64,000 nt of DNA from Gammaproteobacteria bacterium (GTDB lineage: Bacteria; Pseudomonadota; Gammaproteobacteria; Burkholderiales; Rhodocyclaceae), in NCBI GenBank assembly GCA_018825305.1, contig JAHJEO010000011.1:26988-90987 (forward strand), in the 5' to 3' direction. The translations under genes were made by a program, and so were the position numbers. Numbering within the stretch: position 1 is the stretch's first letter; every line of letters starts with the position of its first letter. The notes below the pieces were generated by a model. It was not told where the DNA came from. It did no database searches and saw only the letters and a program-made list of their open reading frames with translations. Shown here in pieces: positions 16,079 to 25,413 of this stretch.

Positions 16079-16180
16079 GGCAACACGATGCAACAAGAAT
16101 TAGCCAGCGGGCAGCATCATGCAATTGTCCGGTTGCGTCAATCCGGTTGCACATCCACGACGGCAGTTGTGCCTGGCGCC

Positions 16181-16206
16181 GTGCCGCTACCGCCGACTTT
16201 CTTGCC
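16181..16206 (+). repeat. Dispersed REP-like motif, copy 5 (intergenic)
   Basis: GTGCCGCTACCGCCGACTTTCTTGCC, an intergenic copy 60 bases before tRNA-Arg. It shows the wider consensus starting with GTGCCGC. The rest of the 16079-16268 gap has nothing else recognisable. Confidence 0.5.
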
Positions 16207-16268
16207 TACGTCCCGGCCGCGTGGCCCGCAATCAGGGCAGTGGAAGGGCGTTAGAATCCGCCCTTCGC

Positions 16269-16344
16269 GCCCTCGTAGCTCAGTGGATAGAGCGACCGCC
16301 TCCTAAGCGGTAGGTCACAGGTTCGATTCCCGTCGAGGGCGCCA
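16269..16344 (+). tRNA. tRNA-Arg (CCU anticodon)
   Basis: A 76-base cloverleaf with encoded CCA. The acceptor GCCCTCG pairs with CGAGGGC, the D arm is GCTC...GAGC, the anticodon stem is ACCGC/GCGGT with loop CTCCTAA (anticodon CCT), and the T arm is ACAGG TTCGATT CCCGT (the last pair wobbles). It reads AGG codons. Confidence 0.97.
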
Positions 16345-16375
16345 TCATTCAGTTGTCGCCGGGAGTCCGCTCGCC

Positions 16376-18403
16376 ATGCCAAACCACCCCGTCAACGCCT
16401 TGCGCCCCGCAGGGAGCACCCTGGGGGTGCGTGCAGCCGATAGCGGCAAGATCGTTTCCGCCCGCGACGCGATACGCCTGATCCGTGACGGCGACACCGT
16501 CGCCACCTGCGGCTTCGTCGGCATCGGCTTCGCCGAGAACCTGGCTGTAGCATTGGAGCAGCGCTTCCTCGAAAGCCGCGAGGCGGACGAACACGGCATC
16601 GGCCATCCACGCGACCTGACACTTGTCTATGCCGCCGGCCAAGGCGACGGCAAGGAGCGGGGACTCAACCATCTAGGCCATGATGGCCTGGTCGCTCGCG
16701 TGATCGGCGGCCACTGGGGACTGGTGCCAAAACTGCAGGAGCTGGCCGTAAGCAATCGCATCGAGGCGTGGAACCTGCCGCAGGGCGTGATCTCGCACCT
16801 GTTTCGCGACATCGCCGCCGGCAAGCCGGGCACGCTGACCCGGGTCGGCTTGGGCACCTTCGTGGACCCGCGCTTCGGCGGCGGAAAACTCAACGCCAAG
16901 ACCACCGTCGACATCGTTCGCGTCATGGAAATCGACGGCGAGGAATACCTGTTCTACAAGGCCTTCCCCATTCACGTGGCACTGGTCCGCGGCACCACGG
17001 CGGATCCGGACGGCAACATCACCATGGAGAAGGAGGCACTGACGCTGGAATCGCAGGCTGCCGCAATGGCGGCGAAGAACTCGGGCGGCATCGTCATCGT
17101 CCAGGTCGAACGCATCGCCGAACGCGGCACACTCAATTCCCGCCAGGTCAAGATTCCGGGCATCCTGGTCGATTGCGTGGTGGTGGCCGAGAAACCCGAG
17201 TACCACATGCAGACCTTCATCGAGCAGTACAACCCGGCCTTCTCGGGCGAGATTCGCGTGCCGATGTCGGCCATCGGCGCCATGGCGATGAGCGAGCGCA
17301 AGATCATCGCCCGCCGCGCCGCGCTGGAGTTGCGCCCGAACGCCATCGTCAACCTCGGCATCGGCATGCCCGAGGGCGTGGCCGCCGTGGCGGCCGAAGA
17401 GGCGATCATCGACCTGATGACCATGACCGCCGAACCCGGCGTGATCGGCGGCATCCCGGCCGGTGGCCTCAATTTCGGTGCCGCCACCAATACGCAGGCC
17501 ATCATCGACCAGCCCAGCCAGTTCGACTTCTACGATGGTGGCGGGCTCGACATTGCCTTTCTCGGCCTGGCGCAGGCCGACCGCAGCGGCAATCTCAACG
17601 TCTCGAAGTTCGGACCCCGCCTCAACGGCGCCGGCGGCTTCATCAACATTTCCCAGAATGCCAAGAAGGTGGTCTTCGTCGGCACCTTCACCGCCGGCAA
17701 TCTCGAAATTGCGATCGAGGAAGGCTGCCTGCGCATCGTCGAGGAAGGCCGTGGCATCAAGTTCGTGGAAGAAGTCGAACACCGCACCTTCAGCGGCGCC
17801 GAGGCGGCCCGCCGCGGCCAGCCCGTGCTCTACATCACGGAGCGCTGCGTTTTCCAGCTGACGGCTGACGGGCTGGAACTGATCGAAATCGCTCCCGGCG
17901 TCGACCTGCAACGCGACATTCTGGATCGCATGGCGTTCCGCCCCATCATGCGCGGCGAACCCAGGCTCATGGACAGCCGCATCTTCGCCGATGAGCCGAT
18001 GAGCATTCGCGCCGAGCTGCTGGAGATGCCGCTGGACCAGCGGCTGAGTTACGACGTGGCGCAGAACCTCTTCTTCATCAACTTCGAAGGTCTCCAGGTG
18101 CGCGACCACGGCGACATCGAGCGGGTCCGCCAGGCCGTAGAGGCATGCCTGGCGCCGGTCGGACACAAGGTTTATGCCATCGTGAACTACGACAGATTTT
18201 CCATCGCCCCGGAAATCCTCGACGACTATGTCGCCATGGTAAAGCACATCATGGATAGCCATTACCACGACGTGACGCGCTATACCTCAAGCACATTCCT
18301 GCGCATGAAACTCGACGAGGCGATGGCGCGCGGCAACGTGCCGCCACACATCTACGGCAGCGCCAGCGAGGCCAGCCGGCGGGTCCAGACCGCCTCACCC
18401 TAG
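16376..18403 (+). CDS. Acyl-CoA:acetate/3-ketoacid CoA-transferase with C-terminal extension
   Basis: A 675-residue family I CoA-transferase. The alpha part (about residues 25-290) and beta part (about 300-520) are fused, as in propionate CoA-transferase and YdiF. The beta part carries [11 protein letters not shown], whose Glu is the expected thioester-forming nucleophile. Usual members end near 530 residues. Here a further 140 residues follow from about [13 protein letters not shown], including [21 protein letters not shown] and YAIVNYDRF, a small alpha/beta domain I cannot name. It would move CoA between short acyl groups in the cytoplasm. A tRNA-Arg lies just upstream. Confidence 0.9.
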   Translation: MPNHPVNALRPAGSTLGVRAADSGKIVSARDAIRLIRDGDTVATCGFVGIGFAENLAVALEQRFLESREADEHGIGHPRDLTLVYAAGQGDGKERGLNHLGHDGLVARVIGGHWGLVPKLQELAVSNRIEAWNLPQGVISHLFRDIAAGKPGTLTRVGLGTFVDPRFGGGKLNAKTTVDIVRVMEIDGEEYLFYKAFPIHVALVRGTTADPDGNITMEKEALTLESQAAAMAAKNSGGIVIVQVERIAERGTLNSRQVKIPGILVDCVVVAEKPEYHMQTFIEQYNPAFSGEIRVPMSAIGAMAMSERKIIARRAALELRPNAIVNLGIGMPEGVAAVAAEEAIIDLMTMTAEPGVIGGIPAGGLNFGAATNTQAIIDQPSQFDFYDGGGLDIAFLGLAQADRSGNLNVSKFGPRLNGAGGFINISQNAKKVVFVGTFTAGNLEIAIEEGCLRIVEEGRGIKFVEEVEHRTFSGAEAARRGQPVLYITERCVFQLTADGLELIEIAPGVDLQRDILDRMAFRPIMRGEPRLMDSRIFADEPMSIRAELLEMPLDQRLSYDVAQNLFFINFEGLQVRDHGDIERVRQAVEACLAPVGHKVYAIVNYDRFSIAPEILDDYVAMVKHIMDSHYHDVTRYTSSTFLRMKLDEAMARGNVPPHIYGSASEASRRVQTASP

Positions 18404-18480
18404 TGCTGCCGCACGCCGCAGGTGCTCAAGTCTGGTAGAGTCATGCGAGTGTCACGGGCTTTTTTGACAGGGAGATGCAC

Positions 18481-19158
18481 TTGTCCGGCTCCATCAACCA
18501 GGATGACGTGAACGAGATCGAGCTGGCCCAGGCCGAGCTGCGCGACCTCAAACGCACGGCCGTCAGCCTCCGTGGCGAACTAGAAAGGGCGCATGCGGAA
18601 ATCCACGACGCGGCCTTGCGTGCCACCATGGCCAGCGCCACCGAGATTGCGCAACTCAAGACCACGGTCGGCTCGCTGCGCGAAGCACTGGAACACGCCA
18701 GAATCGAGCGCAACAAGGCTGTCCAGCAAGAGCGACTTGCCGCAGCACAGGAGATCGCCCAACTCAAGGCCACGACGGGATCATTGCGCGACGAACTGGA
18801 ACGGACGCAACAGGCGCACGAGAAAGCGATGCAGCAGGAGCGCGCCGGCGCCCACCAGGAAATGCTGCAATTGAAAGCGACCGCCGCGACACTGCGCGAC
18901 GAACTCGAAAAATTACGCACCGAAAAGGATGTCGACGTGCGCAATGCCGTGGCTGCGGCGCAAGGCGAAGTCGTCCAGTTGCAGTCAACGGCCGCCTCGC
19001 TGCGCGAGGCGCTCGAACTGGCCCAGATCGACAAGAAGAACGCCGTCAATCAGGAGCACACGTTGTTCGCGAACCAGACCGAAGAATTGCGTGTAACCAT
19101 CCGCACCCTGCGCGACCAACTCGAATCCACGCACCAGCCCACGTCACAACCCCATTGA
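18481..19158 (+). CDS. Repetitive coiled-coil protein
   Basis: About 225 residues, almost all coiled coil, built from roughly five copies of a 36-residue unit. Each unit has the form EIAQLKxTxxSLRxELExxxxEKxxAxQQERxxAx (QLKTTVGSLREALE, QLKATTGSLRDELE, QLKATAATLRDELE, QLQSTAASLREALE). An ATG at 18475 has the GGGAG site directly against it. TTG 18481 lies six bases from GGGAG and is the more likely start. The gene ends at the start of a GAF-cyclase gene and is probably co-transcribed, so it may be a scaffold or length-setting partner of that enzyme. Confidence 0.75.
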   Translation: MSGSINQDDVNEIELAQAELRDLKRTAVSLRGELERAHAEIHDAALRATMASATEIAQLKTTVGSLREALEHARIERNKAVQQERLAAAQEIAQLKATTGSLRDELERTQQAHEKAMQQERAGAHQEMLQLKATAATLRDELEKLRTEKDVDVRNAVAAAQGEVVQLQSTAASLREALELAQIDKKNAVNQEHTLFANQTEELRVTIRTLRDQLESTHQPTSQPH

Positions 19159-19169
19159 ACCGCGACCCC

Positions 19170-21488
19170 ATGGATCAACCCTTGCCCCCACCCGCCTCCC
19201 CGCCCCGCAAGAAAGCCTCGACCGAAAAGACCGAGCGCGGCGGCACCGAACAGCGGCGACGCCTGCGCCACCTCGAACTGATGCTCGAGGTCACGCGCCG
19301 CATGGCAGGCTACGACACACTAGACGAGGTACTGCGCGCACTGGTCGACATGACGACGACGGAACTCAACGCCGAACGCGGCTCCCTTTTCCTCAACGAT
19401 CCCGACACCAACGAACTCTATTCCCGCGTCGCGCAGGGCAACATTCAGCGCGAGATTCGCATCCTCAACAACAGCGGTGTCGCCGGCTATGTCTATACCG
19501 CCGGCGAGGCCCTGATCATCCACGACGCCTACGCCGACGCCCGCTTCAATCGCAGCATTGACGAACAGACCGGCTTCTCCACGCACAACATCCTTTGCGT
19601 ACCGATCAAGACGGTCAAGGGCGAGATCATCGGCGTCGCCCAGACGCTGAACAAGAAGAACGGCAAGTTCACCAAGCAGGACCTGCACCTGCTCGAAGCC
19701 ATGACCAGCCAGGGCACGCTCGCGCTGCAGTCGGCGCAGTTCATCGAGCGCATGCAGGCCATCCGCCGCCAGGAGATGGAATTCATCGACGTCGTGTCCG
19801 AAGTGACGGCCGACATCAAACTCGGCTCGCTGCTGCAAAAGGTGATGGGCGAGGCGACACGACTGCTCAACGCCGAGCGCTCGACGCTGTTCCTCAACGA
19901 CGAGAAGAGCAACCAGTTGTGGTCCGAGGTGGGCCAGGGGCTCGAATCGGTACAGATACGCCTGCCCAACCACGTCGGCATCGCCGGCGCGGTATTCACC
20001 TCGGCCAAGGCCATCAACATTCCCTACGCTTACGCCGACTTGCGCTTCAACCCCGCCTTCGACAAACAGACCGGATTTTTCACCCGTTCGATCCTGTGCG
20101 TCCCGATCATCAACAAGCACGGCAAGACCATCGGGGTGACGCAGGTACTCAACAAACGCGGCGGCCCCTTCACCGGCGAGGACGAGTCGCGGCTGCGCGC
20201 CTTCACCGCACAGATTTCCATCGCACTCGAAAACGCCAAGCTCTTTGCCGACGTCCAGGCAATGAAGAACTACAACGAGTCGATGCTGGAGTCGATGTCC
20301 AACGGCGTCATCACACTCGACGAAGCGGAAAAGATCGTCACCTGCAATGCTGCCGGCCTGCGGATACTGAAGGCACTGCCGGCCCATGTGCTGCACAAGC
20401 CGGTGGCGGAGTTTTTTGTCGGGGAGAACGCCTGGATAGTCGACAAGCTCAAGCGTGTCGCCGAGACCCAGGAACAGGACCTGGTGATGGACGCGGAACT
20501 GGCGGTCGGCGACGACAAGGTCTCGATCAACCTGACATTGCAGCCACTGCTTTCGGCCGAACAGAAGCGGATCGGCTCGATGCTGCTGCTGGAGAATATA
20601 TCCAACGAGAAGCGCATGAAGTCCACGCTGGCGCGCTACATGGATCCGGGCATCGCCGACCAGATGCTGGCGAGCGGCGCCGAGGCACTGGGCGGAAAGA
20701 GCGTCATGGCGACCATCCTGTTCTCGGACATCAGGAGCTTCACCACCATTACCGAGCAGCTCGGCGCCCAGGGCACGGTGGCGTTGCTCAATGAATACTT
20801 CACGCTGATGGTGGATTGCATCCAGCGCGAAGGCGGCATGCTCGACAAGTTCATCGGCGACGCCATCATGGCAGCCTTCGGTATTCCGGTTGGCCACGAC
20901 GACGATGCCGACCGCTCGGTACGTACCGCAATCGCCATGATCCGCGAACTCAACCTCTGGAACCATGGCCGCATCGCCGAAGGCAAGCTGCCGGTGGATA
21001 TCGGCATCGGACTTAACACCGACAACGTCGTATCCGGCAACATCGGCTCGAAGAAGCAGATGAACTACACCATCATCGGCGATGGCGTCAATCTGGCGGC
21101 GCGGCTGGAGTCAGCCTGCAAGCAGTATGGCGCCCACATCCTGGTCAGCGAATTCACCTACAAGGCACTGAAGGGAACCTACTTCAGCCGCGAGCTGGAC
21201 TTCGTGGTGGTCAAGGGCAAGACGCAGCCGGTGGCCATTTACGAAATTCTCGACTATCACGGTGAAGAGTCCTACCCCAGCATGAGCGACGCCCTGCGTC
21301 TGTTCAAGGCCGGCCTGATCAAATACCGCCAGCAGAAATGGCAGGAGGCGATCGGCGAATTCGGGGAAGTGCTTACGCTCAACGGAGCCGACAAGGCTGC
21401 CCGGATTTACATCGATCGCTGTGAACACCTCAAGGCTAATCCGCCCGGCGACGCCTGGGATGGCGTCTGGGTGATGGAAAGCAAGTAA
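19170..21488 (+). CDS. GAF-GAF-PAS adenylate/guanylate cyclase
   Basis: A 772-residue cytoplasmic class III nucleotide cyclase. Two GAF domains lie at about residues 35-185 and 210-365, with NNSGVAGYVYTAGEAL and NHVGIAGAVFTSAKA. A PAS-like segment follows at about 375-490. The cyclase domain (about 500-690) has both metal-binding Asp residues (LFSDIRSFT and FIGDAIMAAFG) and the IGDGVNLAARLE stretch. A TPR-like tail closes it (FKAGLIKYRQQKWQEAIGEF). It should make cAMP or cGMP in response to ligands of the GAF domains. ATG 19170 is preferred to a TTG at 19155 that overlaps the upstream stop. Confidence 0.92.
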   Translation: MDQPLPPPASPPRKKASTEKTERGGTEQRRRLRHLELMLEVTRRMAGYDTLDEVLRALVDMTTTELNAERGSLFLNDPDTNELYSRVAQGNIQREIRILNNSGVAGYVYTAGEALIIHDAYADARFNRSIDEQTGFSTHNILCVPIKTVKGEIIGVAQTLNKKNGKFTKQDLHLLEAMTSQGTLALQSAQFIERMQAIRRQEMEFIDVVSEVTADIKLGSLLQKVMGEATRLLNAERSTLFLNDEKSNQLWSEVGQGLESVQIRLPNHVGIAGAVFTSAKAINIPYAYADLRFNPAFDKQTGFFTRSILCVPIINKHGKTIGVTQVLNKRGGPFTGEDESRLRAFTAQISIALENAKLFADVQAMKNYNESMLESMSNGVITLDEAEKIVTCNAAGLRILKALPAHVLHKPVAEFFVGENAWIVDKLKRVAETQEQDLVMDAELAVGDDKVSINLTLQPLLSAEQKRIGSMLLLENISNEKRMKSTLARYMDPGIADQMLASGAEALGGKSVMATILFSDIRSFTTITEQLGAQGTVALLNEYFTLMVDCIQREGGMLDKFIGDAIMAAFGIPVGHDDDADRSVRTAIAMIRELNLWNHGRIAEGKLPVDIGIGLNTDNVVSGNIGSKKQMNYTIIGDGVNLAARLESACKQYGAHILVSEFTYKALKGTYFSRELDFVVVKGKTQPVAIYEILDYHGEESYPSMSDALRLFKAGLIKYRQQKWQEAIGEFGEVLTLNGADKAARIYIDRCEHLKANPPGDAWDGVWVMESK

Positions 21489-21491
21489 GGC

Positions 21492-21902
21492 TTATTTGAC
21501 TCGAGTCAGCCGCGGCCGCGCGGGGCCGGAATCCTGCGGCGGCTTGTCTTCCGGTGCCGACTCCGGCGACGACTCGGTTTCTTCGACCACCATGGGCTCG
21601 GTCACCTCGAACGCCATGCCCTGCCCGTTTTCCTTGGCGTAGATCGCCGCCACGGCTTCGATCGGCACATGAACCGGAAAGGCGACGCCGTTGAAGCGCG
21701 CCTGGAAGGTGATTTCCTCGTTGGCGATCTGCAGGTGGCTGGTGGCGTCGCCAGCGACATTGAGGACGATCTGGCCGTCCTTCACGTACTCGCGCGGCAC
21801 ACGCGTGCGGCCATCCACGGTCACCGCCAGGTAGGGCGTGAAACCCTGGTCGGAGCACCATTCGTAGATGGCGCGAATGAGATAAGGCTTGGTCGAAACC
21901 AC
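21492..21902 (-). CDS. sspB: Stringent starvation protein B (ClpXP adaptor)
   Basis: A 136-residue adaptor that hands ssrA-tagged proteins to ClpXP. The STKPYLIRAIYEWCSDQGFTPYL start, the VPREYVKDGQIVLNV strand and the acidic C-terminal tail ending in RPRLTRVK (the ClpX-binding peptide) are all visible. Start is a GTG at 21902; an ATT one codon upstream is also possible. No normal ribosome site is seen. A REP-like hairpin lies only 16 bases upstream of the start, where the site should be. It is the distal gene of the petABC-sspAB cluster. Confidence 0.92.
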   Translation of the reverse strand: MVSTKPYLIRAIYEWCSDQGFTPYLAVTVDGRTRVPREYVKDGQIVLNVAGDATSHLQIANEEITFQARFNGVAFPVHVPIEAVAAIYAKENGQGMAFEVTEPMVVEETESSPESAPEDKPPQDSGPARPRLTRVK

Positions 21903-21917
21903 AATTGGAACCGGGAG

Positions 21918-21954
21918 AAAAAGTCGGCGCTGGCGGGACGCCGGCGCCGACTTT
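21918..21954. repeat. REP-like hairpin, motif copy 6 plus inverted partner
   Basis: AAAGTCGGCGCTGGCG (21920-21935), loop GGA, then CGCCGGCGCCGACTTT (21939-21954): an inverted pair of the dispersed motif with one mismatch, filling the 62-base gap between sspA and sspB. As RNA it forms a 16-bp stem. It could reduce sspB expression or act as a partial terminator. Confidence 0.85.
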
Positions 21955-21964
21955 GATGCGTCCG

Positions 21965-22561
21965 CTAGCGGCGCATCACCTTTTCGGAGGGCGTCAGCGC
22001 ATCGATGAAACCCTGGCGGGAGAAAATCCTCTCCGCGTATTTGGCCAGCGGCGCTGCCACTTTCGGCAACTCGATGCCGTAATGGCCGAGGCGCCACAAC
22101 AACGGTGCGATGGCTACGTCGAGCATCGAGAAGTCATCGCCCAGCATGAACTTCTGCTTGTTGAACACCGGCGAAAGCTCGGTCAGACGGTCGCACACGT
22201 GGATACGCGCCTTGTCGGCCGACTTGAGGTTCTTTTCCAGCGCGTCAATATGACTGAACAGCTCATGCTCCATCGTATACAGCAACTGACGGGCCTTGGC
22301 GCGTGTCTGCGGGTCCGGCGGCATCAGTTGCGGATGCGGGAAGCGCTCGTCGATGTACTCGTTGATGATGTTCGCTTCGTAGAGAACGAGGTCGCGATCA
22401 ACCAGAACCGGCACGCGGTTGTAAGGGTTGATGACCGCGATATCTTCCGGCTTGTTGAACAGGTCGACGTCGATCACCTGGAAGTCCATCTGCTTCTCGT
22501 ACAGGACGATGCGGCAGCGATGGCTGAACGGACACGTGGTGCCCGAGTACAGATTCATCAT
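21965..22561 (-). CDS. sspA: Stringent starvation protein A
   Basis: A 198-residue GST-fold RNA polymerase-associated protein. It starts MMNLYSGTTCPFSHRCRIVLYEK, then DFQVIDVDLFNKPEDIAVINPYNRVPVLV and LYEANIINEYIDERFPHPQLMPPDP, all as in SspA across proteobacteria. It lacks the glutathione-transferase catalytic residue and instead modulates transcription under stress. Linked to petC upstream by about 100 bases. Confidence 0.96.
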   Translation of the reverse strand: MMNLYSGTTCPFSHRCRIVLYEKQMDFQVIDVDLFNKPEDIAVINPYNRVPVLVDRDLVLYEANIINEYIDERFPHPQLMPPDPQTRAKARQLLYTMEHELFSHIDALEKNLKSADKARIHVCDRLTELSPVFNKQKFMLGDDFSMLDVAIAPLLWRLGHYGIELPKVAAPLAKYAERIFSRQGFIDALTPSEKVMRR

Positions 22562-22663
22562 GGTGCTCGTACCCCAGGAATAGTCGGCATCTCGCACCAC
22601 TTTTCGGACGGGTGGCGGATTCATGTCACGATGCCCCATAGTTTGCATCCAGCTCGACGCGGG

Positions 22664-23374
22664 TTAATGAATGTCTTTCCAGTATTCGCGCTTGAGTGCA
22701 TAGGCGAACACGAAAAGAATGGACAGGAAGATCAGCACGATCACGCCGAGGTTCTTGCGGAACTCGGCCATCGGCTCGGCCATCCAGTTGATGAAACCAA
22801 CCAGATCGGCAACGGCGGCGTCGTATTCCTCGGGCTTGAGGGTGCCGGGCTTGACCAGCTTGAGCTTGTGATCCGCCCCCATCTCCTGTTCGCCTTGCAG
22901 CTCCCAAAGCACGTGGGGCATACCGACGTTGGAGAAGACGACGTTGTTCCAGCCGGTCGGACGCGCCTCGTCGCGGTAAAAGCCACGCAAGTACGTGTAC
23001 AGCCAGTCGGAACCGGAGCCGAACTCGGACGAGCGGGCACGGGCAATCACACTGAGATCGGGCGGCGGCGCGCCAAACCAGGCCTTGCCGTCGGCACGCT
23101 GCATCCCGATGGTCATCAGTTCGCCGACCTTGTCCGCGGTGAACATGAGGTTGCCGCGAATCTGGTCCTCGGTCAGGCCGAGTTCCGTTAGCCGGTTGTA
23201 GCGCACGTATGACGCCGAATGGCAGTTGAGGCAGTAATTGACGAAGAGCTTGGCGCCATGCTGCAGAGCGGGGAGGTCGTTGCTCTTGCTCGGCGCCTTG
23301 TCAAGGTGCAGCTCCGCACCGCTGGCAAAGGCCAGCAGCGGGGCACACAACAGAGCGATGAACAGCTTTTTCAT
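22664..23374 (-). CDS. petC: Ubiquinol-cytochrome c reductase, cytochrome c1
   Basis: A 236-residue membrane-anchored c-type cytochrome. The signal peptide (KKLFIALLCAPLLAFASG) ends near residue 20, the heme motif CLNCH is at about residues 48-52, the distal Met ligand is likely in the NVGMPHVLW region, and the C-terminal anchor is LGVIVLIFLSILFVFAYALKR. In the bc1 complex it passes electrons from the Rieske centre to soluble cytochrome c. Its ATG overlaps the petB stop. Third gene of petABC. Confidence 0.97.
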   Translation of the reverse strand: MKKLFIALLCAPLLAFASGAELHLDKAPSKSNDLPALQHGAKLFVNYCLNCHSASYVRYNRLTELGLTEDQIRGNLMFTADKVGELMTIGMQRADGKAWFGAPPPDLSVIARARSSEFGSGSDWLYTYLRGFYRDEARPTGWNNVVFSNVGMPHVLWELQGEQEMGADHKLKLVKPGTLKPEEYDAAVADLVGFINWMAEPMAEFRKNLGVIVLIFLSILFVFAYALKREYWKDIH

Positions 23375-24672
23375 TTGAAAGTCACCCTATCCGGTTCGGG
23401 CTGGCACTTGTCCAGCTTGGTATAGATCGGCATCAGCAGGAAGAAGGCGAAGTAGATGACGGTGCAAATCTGCGACACCAGCGTCCGCCCCGGGGTCGGC
23501 GCCAAGACGCCAAGGTAGCCCAGGATGAAGAAGCTGACCAGCCAGACGGCAAGGAAGGTCTTGAAGATCGGGCCGCGATAGCGGATCGACTTCGACGGAC
23601 TACGGTCGAGCCAGGGCAGGAAGAAGAAGATCACCACGCCGGCGCCCATCGCGACCACACCCCAGAACTTGGCGTCGATTCCGAACAGCGGGTAGGTCAC
23701 GGCACGCAGCAGCGAGTAATACGGCGTGAAGTACCAAACCGGAGCAATGTGCGGCGGCGTCACCAGCGGGTCAGCCGGGATGAAATTGTTGTACTCGAGG
23801 AAGTAACCGCCGCCTTCGGGCATGAAGAAAACGATGACAGAGAACACGGCGAGGAAGACCACGACCCCGACGATGTCCTTCACCGTGTAGTAGGGATGGA
23901 ACGGGATGCCGTCGAGCGGGATACCTTTCTCGTTTTTCTTCTTCTTGATCTCGACGCCGTCCGGGTTGTTCGAACCAACCTCGTGCAGCGCCAGGATGTG
24001 GGCGGCGACCAGGCCGACCAGCACGAAGGGCACGGCGATAACGTGGAACGAGAAGAAGCGGTTGAGCGTCGCATCGCCGACCACGAAGTCGCCGCGAATC
24101 CAGACCGACAGCGGCTCGCCGATCAACGGGATGGCACCAAACAGGTTCACGATCACCTGCGCGCCCCAGTAGGACATCTGCCCCCATGGCAGCAGGTAGC
24201 CCATGAAGGCCTCGGCCATCAGCGCCAGGAAGATCAGCACGCCGAACACCCAGATCAGTTCGCGCGGCTTGCGGTAGGAACCGTAGATCAGGCCGCGGAA
24301 CATGTGCAGGTAGACGACGATGAAAAAGGCGGAGGCGCCGGTCGAGTGCATGTAGCGGATCAGCCAGCCCCACGGCACGTCGCGCATGATGTATTCGACG
24401 CTGGCGAAGGCCACCGGCACGCCCGAGGCGTTGAGCGAGGCATCCGGCTTGTAGTGCATCGTCAGGAAGATGCCGGTGACGATCTGAAGCACCAGCACCA
24501 GCAATGCCAGCGAGCCAAAGAAATACCAGAAGTTGAAGTTCTTCGGCGCGTAGTACTCGGACAGATGCGCCTTCCACATCGACGTCATCGGGAAGCGGGC
24601 ATCGACCCACTCGGTCACGTTGCCGAGCAGCGTGCCGTCGGACTTGAATTTTTCGTAATTGCTGGCGGCCAT
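23371..24672 (-). CDS. petB: Ubiquinol-cytochrome c reductase, cytochrome b
   Basis: A 433-residue polytopic protein with about eight membrane helices and two b hemes. The heme-ligand His pairs lie in helices B and D (HSTGASAFFIVVYLHMFRG and FSFHVIAVPFVLVGLVAAHILALHEVG), and the PEW-like quinol-oxidation motif appears as PVWYFTPYYSLLR. It oxidises ubiquinol on the periplasmic side and re-reduces quinone at the other site, driving proton transfer. The stop overlaps petC. It follows petA by three bases. Confidence 0.98.
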   Translation of the reverse strand: MAASNYEKFKSDGTLLGNVTEWVDARFPMTSMWKAHLSEYYAPKNFNFWYFFGSLALLVLVLQIVTGIFLTMHYKPDASLNASGVPVAFASVEYIMRDVPWGWLIRYMHSTGASAFFIVVYLHMFRGLIYGSYRKPRELIWVFGVLIFLALMAEAFMGYLLPWGQMSYWGAQVIVNLFGAIPLIGEPLSVWIRGDFVVGDATLNRFFSFHVIAVPFVLVGLVAAHILALHEVGSNNPDGVEIKKKKNEKGIPLDGIPFHPYYTVKDIVGVVVFLAVFSVIVFFMPEGGGYFLEYNNFIPADPLVTPPHIAPVWYFTPYYSLLRAVTYPLFGIDAKFWGVVAMGAGVVIFFFLPWLDRSPSKSIRYRGPIFKTFLAVWLVSFFILGYLGVLAPTPGRTLVSQICTVIYFAFFLLMPIYTKLDKCQPEPDRVTFK

Positions 24673-24675
24673 GCC

Positions 24676-25266
24676 TTACGCTCCCTTGCTGTCTTCGCCA
24701 ATGACAATTTTGGCGTCGCCCAGATACTTGTGCGGCGGAACTTCGAGGTTGTCCGGCGCAGGCTTGCTCTTATAGACGCGACCGGCGAGATCGAAGGTGG
24801 AACCATGGCAAGGGCAGAAGAAACCACCTTGCCAATCGGGTTCGATCGCCGTGGCCGGATTGAACTTTTCGGTCGGCGAGCAGCCCAGATGGGTGCAGAT
24901 GCCAACGGCCACCATGATTTCCGGCTTGATCGAGCGGGTTGCGTTCTTCGCATACTCCGGCTGCATCGGCTTGTCCGACTTGGGATCGGCGAGCTTGTCG
25001 TCGACCTTGGCCAGGCCCTCAAGCATTTCCTTGGTGCGATGGATGATCCAGACCGGCTTGCCGCGCCATTCGACAGTCATCATCTCGCCCGGCTGAAGCT
25101 TGCTGATGTCAGCCTCGACCGGAGCGCCTGCGGCCTTGGCCCGTTCGGAGGGAGCAAAGCTCGCCAGGAACGGGACAGCGGTCGCCGCACCCGCCACGCC
25201 GCCGACTGCGGCAGTGGCGACGATGAGTCGGCGCCTACCGCAATCCACTTTATCGTCACAGCTCAT
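24676..25266 (-). CDS. petA: Ubiquinol-cytochrome c reductase, Rieske iron-sulfur subunit
   Basis: A 196-residue protein exported by the Tat route as a folded protein: GRRRLIVATAAVGGVAGAATAVPF near residues 11-34 is its twin-arginine-like anchor. Cluster ligands lie in CTHLGC and CPCHGS. It is the 2Fe-2S subunit that takes the first electron from ubiquinol. ATG 25266 has AGGAAAA nearby. A near-consensus promoter lies 75-100 bases upstream. First gene of petABC. Confidence 0.97.
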   Translation of the reverse strand: MSCDDKVDCGRRRLIVATAAVGGVAGAATAVPFLASFAPSERAKAAGAPVEADISKLQPGEMMTVEWRGKPVWIIHRTKEMLEGLAKVDDKLADPKSDKPMQPEYAKNATRSIKPEIMVAVGICTHLGCSPTEKFNPATAIEPDWQGGFFCPCHGSTFDLAGRVYKSKPAPDNLEVPPHKYLGDAKIVIGEDSKGA

Positions 25267-25339
25267 GATGATTTTCCTGAAGGTGGAAGTATGGGAAGGA
25301 GAAAACGAAGCGGGGACGGGCGAACCCGAAAAGCTGGCA

Positions 25340-25368
25340 ATTATAGCGGCTCGCGAAGGCGATTTAAA
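25340..25368 (-). promoter_or_regulatory. Sigma70-type promoter of petABC
   Basis: On the minus strand TTTAAA (25363-25368), a 17-base spacer and a perfect TATAAT (25340-25345). It fills the 25267-25413 gap between petA and the CaiB-type gene, which otherwise shows no feature. Confidence 0.65.
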
Positions 25369-25413
25369 GCCCAAATCAGGCAGCTCTAATAGAAGCCCGA
25401 CCTCCAATCACCC

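Noticed and set aside
16269..16344. tRNA-Arg as an attachment site of an integrated element
   Set aside because: No duplicated tRNA end and no integrase or phage genes lie nearby; the neighbours are ordinary chromosomal genes.
18481..19158. Repeated DNA of the coiled-coil gene as a possible CRISPR or tandem repeat array
   Set aside because: The units are protein-coding, 108 bases long, imperfect and without spacers. The periodicity is explained by the coiled coil. No CRISPR array was seen anywhere.
21497..21508. TGACTCGAGTCA palindrome at the end of sspB as an operator or terminator
   Set aside because: It is a loopless 12-base palindrome within the codons for LTRVK and has no T run.
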